A DNA stretch of 64,000 nucleotides from the NCBI RefSeq assembly GCF_013403985.1, contig NZ_JABFDF010000001.1, positions 1,240,001-1,304,000 of the forward strand. Reading direction: 5' to 3'. Shown here in pieces: positions 60,977 to 64,000 of this stretch. Each line of letters begins with the position of its first letter. Positions within the stretch are counted from its first letter, which is position 1. The DNA is from Winogradskyella ludwigii (GTDB lineage Bacteria; Bacteroidota; Bacteroidia; Flavobacteriales; Flavobacteriaceae). Under the pieces are notes generated by a model. It had not been told where the DNA came from and made no database searches. It saw only the letters and a program-made list of their open reading frames with translations. The translations under genes were made by a program, and so were the position numbers.

Positions 60977-62556
60977 AACTTATAACTTAATCCTGTATAT
61001 ACACCAATAAAGAATGGTTTAAAATCTCCTGTGGTGTTATTGAATGTGTTTATTTGATATTTAAATGTTGGTTCAAGATTTAAATTCCATTGTTTAGAAA
61101 GACTGTAATCCATACCTAAGCCAAAATTGGCACTAAAACTAGTGTCGTTAATGTTATTAGCTTCTCCAATTAAAGTAGAAGATCCGTTGAGGTCGGCATA
61201 AATTTCATTTTCATTTAAAAACAACGTACTAAATCCACCAATAACATTAATTCCAAACTTCTGGTCTAGTAGTCTATATTCTATTTCTAGAGGGATTTCT
61301 ATAAAGCCAAAGCGTTGGTCTATATCTCCCGCTAATTTGGTGTTAAATAATTCTGGTGTAGAAGATCTGTTTAACATATTAGAACTTATAAGTGACACAT
61401 GTTGCACTCCGTCTTTAAATGAAATGTTGTTAAAAGAAGCATCTACTCCTCTGGCCACAGTTTCTGCACTTGTATAGGCAAATACATCTGAAGTGGTTTG
61501 ATTAAGATTTACACGATTAACACCAGCTCTAACTTTTATTTTTTTTGAAACAGCGTAGCTTCCAGAAATACCATAGCTCATGTTAACATCTGCACTTTTA
61601 GAATTCTCATTAAATTGTTGGTCTAAAGAAGAACCTTTACCAAAAGAATTAAAATAAACAGGCGCAACATTTGGTGCAATGCTCCACCTGTTTAGGTCAT
61701 CTTCTTTTTCTTCTTCATCTATAGTTTCATTATTTTCTGCAATAGCGTTTTCAATAGACTCTTGTTGTGGGTTTTCAATAATTGAAGTCTCAGGTTCTAC
61801 GTTATTTGTTTTATTTAATGTAGAATTAGTAGTTTCCGAATTGTGTTTTTTAGAAGATCGATTTTCAGCGATAGTTGCTTTATTGTCTTCTATGTTCTTT
61901 TTAATCACAGACTTTCTCTCTATTTCAGATTTAAGTTGTGTTTTATTATTGGTTTTTAAAGTTGAATTAGATGTTTTTTGCGATGTAACTTTAGCGCTAT
62001 TGTCTTGTTTAGGCGTAGATGTTAAATGACTTCGCTTTTGGGCTACGTTATTATTTTCCTGAACTTTAGATTTATTAGCGACAGCATTTGTTTTTTGATT
62101 CGAATTATTTGATGAGGTTAATGGGTTTGAAGAGGTCGCTTTTTGAAGGTTGTCATTTTTAGAATCGTTTAAATTTGATTTCTCTTCAGATTCTAAATTT
62201 GAATTAGCAATTTTTGAAGTCTTATAGTCAATAGAATTTAATTCGTTTTCGTTCTTTTTAGTTTTCGAGTTTTTGTTGTTCTTTTCTCCATTGTTTTCAT
62301 TCGTCTTAGTATCTACAATTGGGAATTCTTGAAGAGTATCCTCATCAGAATTAAAAACAGAAATACCTACAGTTAATAATAGCGCGATAACAGCTGCTAC
62401 ACCGCCAATTTGCCACCAAAGTGCAATTACTCTGCGTTTCTTCTTTTTCTTAGGGAGACTTTCGTTTATACGATCCCAAATGGCATCGTTAGGTGCAACT
62501 TCAAAATCTTTAAACTTTTCTTGAAAAAGTCGATCTATATTTTTTTTATCGTTCAT
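60973..62556 (-). CDS. Anti-sigma-like protein fused to an outer-membrane beta-barrel
   Basis: A 527 aa protein with unusual architecture. Residues 1-42 are cytoplasmic and basic at the end (LPKKKKKRR), with a motif FEVAPNDAIWDRI. One membrane helix follows (about 43-68). Residues about 70-290 are a low-complexity Asn/Lys/Ser/Thr/Glu linker. The rest (about 291-527) is an alternating beta-strand region ending in Phe (GLSYKF), as outer-membrane barrels do. The sigma factor gene lies 3 bases upstream on the same strand, so it probably controls that sigma factor. It resembles many flavobacterial proteins annotated only as outer membrane beta-barrel. Confidence 0.72.
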   Translation of the reverse strand: MNDKKNIDRLFQEKFKDFEVAPNDAIWDRINESLPKKKKKRRVIALWWQIGGVAAVIALLLTVGISVFNSDEDTLQEFPIVDTKTNENNGEKNNKNSKTKKNENELNSIDYKTSKIANSNLESEEKSNLNDSKNDNLQKATSSNPLTSSNNSNQKTNAVANKSKVQENNNVAQKRSHLTSTPKQDNSAKVTSQKTSNSTLKTNNKTQLKSEIERKSVIKKNIEDNKATIAENRSSKKHNSETTNSTLNKTNNVEPETSIIENPQQESIENAIAENNETIDEEEKEDDLNRWSIAPNVAPVYFNSFGKGSSLDQQFNENSKSADVNMSYGISGSYAVSKKIKVRAGVNRVNLNQTTSDVFAYTSAETVARGVDASFNNISFKDGVQHVSLISSNMLNRSSTPELFNTKLAGDIDQRFGFIEIPLEIEYRLLDQKFGINVIGGFSTLFLNENEIYADLNGSSTLIGEANNINDTSFSANFGLGMDYSLSKQWNLNLEPTFKYQINTFNNTTGDFKPFFIGVYTGLSYKF

Positions 62557-62559
62557 TAT

Positions 62560-63105
62560 TTATAAACTACTTGAATTTTTGGCTGTATTATAAGCCTCTA
62601 TTTTTTCTTTTAAAATCAGTCTTGCTCGCGACAAGTTAGATTTTGATGTTCCGGTTGAAATATGTATTAACTCACTAATTTCAACATGAGAATAACCATC
62701 TAAGACATATAAGTTAAATACCAATCGGTATCTATCTGGTAGTTCTTGTATGATTTTTAATAAATATTCAATACTAACATCGTCTTCATTAAAATTTACA
62801 GAAACGTCTTCAATATTATCTTCATTAATAATATCATAAACTCCAACATCTTTTCTGTAGCGTTGTAGTGCTGTATTTATTGTAATTCGTTTTAGCCAAC
62901 CTTCAAAAGATCCTTTATTATTGTATTGTTCTATTTTATTAAAAATAGTTATAAATGCGTCATGCAGATTATCCTCTGCTTCTGCATAGTTTTTAGAGTA
63001 CTTTAGACAAAGCGAAAATAATTTACTTGCATACTGCTTGTATAATTGGCTTTGAGCTTGAGCATCTTGTTTAATACAATTTTTTATGAGTTGATTTGAA
63101 CTCAC
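62560..63105 (-). CDS. ECF RNA polymerase sigma factor
   Basis: A 181 aa protein with sigma2 (YKQYASKLFSLCLKYSKN, AEDNLHDAFITIFNKIEQY) and sigma4 (LPDRYRLVFNLYVLDGYSHVEISELIHISTGTSKSNLSRARL) domains. The sigma4 helix-turn-helix is intact. It lies upstream of and nearly contiguous with the anti-sigma/barrel gene, and the two probably form one transcript. The target promoters are unknown. Confidence 0.93.
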   Translation of the reverse strand: MSSNQLIKNCIKQDAQAQSQLYKQYASKLFSLCLKYSKNYAEAEDNLHDAFITIFNKIEQYNNKGSFEGWLKRITINTALQRYRKDVGVYDIINEDNIEDVSVNFNEDDVSIEYLLKIIQELPDRYRLVFNLYVLDGYSHVEISELIHISTGTSKSNLSRARLILKEKIEAYNTAKNSSSL

Positions 63106-63160
63106 ATGAATCTTGGTGTTAGTTAGTGATTAGTCTTTGAATTACATTCTATGATATTAA

Positions 63161-63589
63161 TTATTCACTTTCAACAGGAACTTCTACCAATAGAAATTGA
63201 TCTTCACCATTTTCATCTTCACCTTGGTAAAATTTGAAGACATAAGTTTCGTTTGATAGTACTATAAAATCAAAATGAACAGTGACTTCTTCAGCCTCTG
63301 CATCTTCTTCGCATGAATTATTGAGGTTTGTATATACTGTATTTACAACGGCAATAGTTCTTTGTTGATCATCGACTTCATATATAAAATCATTAAAATA
63401 ATAACAACCATTTGGCTTAGTATACGTCATGTCTATTTGGTAGGTTTCTCCAAGAACAAAGCTTTCAGGGATTTCTACACTATCAATGGGTATCACTTCT
63501 AAATAGAAATTATTGTAATTGTCATCATCAATGCTACAAGATGTAAATAGAGCGATGAATATAAAGATTAAAAGGGCACTTTTTTTCAT
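63161..63589 (-). CDS. Predicted surface lipoprotein of unknown function
   Basis: A 142 aa protein with a lipobox FTSC (Cys18) followed by SIDDD, an acidic motif that resembles the surface-export signal of Bacteroidota lipoproteins. The mature part is beta-rich and acidic (SCEEDAEAEEVTVHFDF, EVPVESE at the end). No family recognised. It is upstream of the ECF sigma factor on the same strand, 55 bases apart. Confidence 0.7.
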   Translation of the reverse strand: MKKSALLIFIFIALFTSCSIDDDNYNNFYLEVIPIDSVEIPESFVLGETYQIDMTYTKPNGCYYFNDFIYEVDDQQRTIAVVNTVYTNLNNSCEEDAEAEEVTVHFDFIVLSNETYVFKFYQGEDENGEDQFLLVEVPVESE

Positions 63590-63653
63590 AATTAAAAATA
63601 ATCAATTTCACTATATAGATGCTTTATGTGTAAAAGGGTTGCGTGTAAAACCA

Positions 63654-63684
63654 AAAAAAATCCTGATTTTATCAGGATTTTTTT
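63654..63684 (-). terminator. Terminator of recA
   Basis: A 14-base perfect stem (AAAAAAATCCTGAT and complement) with a TTT loop; on the minus strand it is followed by a T-run. It lies 7 bases after the recA stop. Confidence 0.88.
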
Positions 63685-63690
63685 AATTTT

Positions 63691-64000
63691 TTATTTTGAA
63701 GCTTTAATGAGATCTCTAACCTTCTCTTCTAGTTCATCCATGAGATCAGGATTATCTTTAATAATCATTTTTACGGCATCACGTCCTTGACCAAGTTTAG
63801 TATCTCCGTAGCTAAACCAAGATCCTGCTTTTTTAACAATTTCATGTTCTACAGCTAAATCTAATATTTCTCCTACTTTAGAAATACCTTGACCATACAT
63901 AATATCAAATTCTGCCAATCTAAATGGTGGAGCCACTTTATTTTTAACCACTTTAACTCTAGTTTTGTTACCCATAACATTACTATCGCTATCTTTAATT
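63691..64000 (-). CDS. recA: Recombinase RecA, C-terminal part (runs off the window)
   Basis: Only about the last 103 residues are present; the frame stays open to the window edge on the minus strand. [31 protein letters not shown] and [17 protein letters not shown] are textbook RecA core-end sequence, followed by the C-terminal lobe. The residues before MGNK (IKDSDSNV) continue the same protein, so the Met in this segment is not the start. RecA forms the filament for homologous recombination and is the partner of DprA, encoded 12 kb away. Confidence 0.95.
   Translation of the reverse strand, partial: IKDSDSNVMGNKTRVKVVKNKVAPPFRLAEFDIMYGQGISKVGEILDLAVEHEIVKKAGSWFSYGDTKLGQGRDAVKMIIKDNPDLMDELEEKVRDLIKASK

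Noticed and set aside
61679-62029. 116-codon plus-strand frame rich in Ser, Leu and Phe
   Set aside because: It is the complement of the Asn/Lys/Ser low-complexity linker of the minus-strand anti-sigma/barrel gene, which explains both its openness and its composition.

Overview
The window reads as a chromosomal segment of a Flavobacteriaceae bacterium (Bacteroidota), most like the marine genera around Psychroserpens, Winogradskyella and Olleya; the genus is an inference. The evidence is an AT-rich composition, a SprE/PorW lipoprotein of the type IX secretion/gliding machinery, two secreted proteins with type A T9SS sorting domains, flavobacterial families (DUF6341, DUF6427, DUF4254, DUF5687, DUF4292), an ATP synthase operon without atpD and atpC, and many upstream matches to the Bacteroidota -7 element TAnnTTTG. 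No rRNA, tRNA, CRISPR array, prophage or intact transposon was seen.

Region 1 (1-18.9 kb) is a surface polysaccharide locus. A tightly packed plus-strand run holds pseB, pseF, an RmlD-like reductase, a NeuB/PseI-type synthase and a GNAT acetyltransferase (nonulosonic acid, probably pseudaminic-type). It continues with a Wzx-like flippase, a capsule-type transferase, three polymerase/ligase-like membrane proteins, a 2OG-Fe(II) oxygenase and two GT4 glycosyltransferases. A WcaJ-like initiating phosphotransferase follows after a 215 bp leader. A GT4 enzyme and a CapK/PaaK-like adenylating enzyme face it on the minus strand. The aminotransferase (pseC) and UDP-sugar hydrolase (pseG) expected for pseudaminic acid are not in the window.

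Region 2 (18.9-29.4 kb) is housekeeping and small modules: purD, upp, flavobacterial membrane proteins, a DUF4254/GT9 pair, a PaaE-like ferredoxin reductase, and an operon of a PadR regulator, two related membrane proteins and a DUF5687 ABC transporter. A clear inverted repeat overlaps the PadR promoter.

Region 3 (29.6-38.6 kb) runs sprE, bactofilin, atpZ, an AtpI-like protein and atpB-E-F-H-A-G, with strong hairpins after atpE and after atpA.

Region 4 (38.6-51.6 kb) has an alpha/beta hydrolase-ECF sigma-membrane protein set and a second flippase followed by dut. A decayed GIY-YIG gene lies among short palindromes. Then come a nucleotidyltransferase, a TPR protein, a DUF4292 lipoprotein, an EnvC-like protein with a degenerate LytM domain, an acyl-CoA thioesterase, an HU-TM-SPOR protein and dprA.

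Region 5 (51.8-64 kb) has two large paralogous T9SS cargo genes that are nearly identical over their 3' halves and share a similar terminator, then trpS, plsC, an ECF sigma factor with a partner that looks like an anti-sigma head joined to an outer-membrane beta-barrel, a lipoprotein, and the 3' end of recA running off the window.
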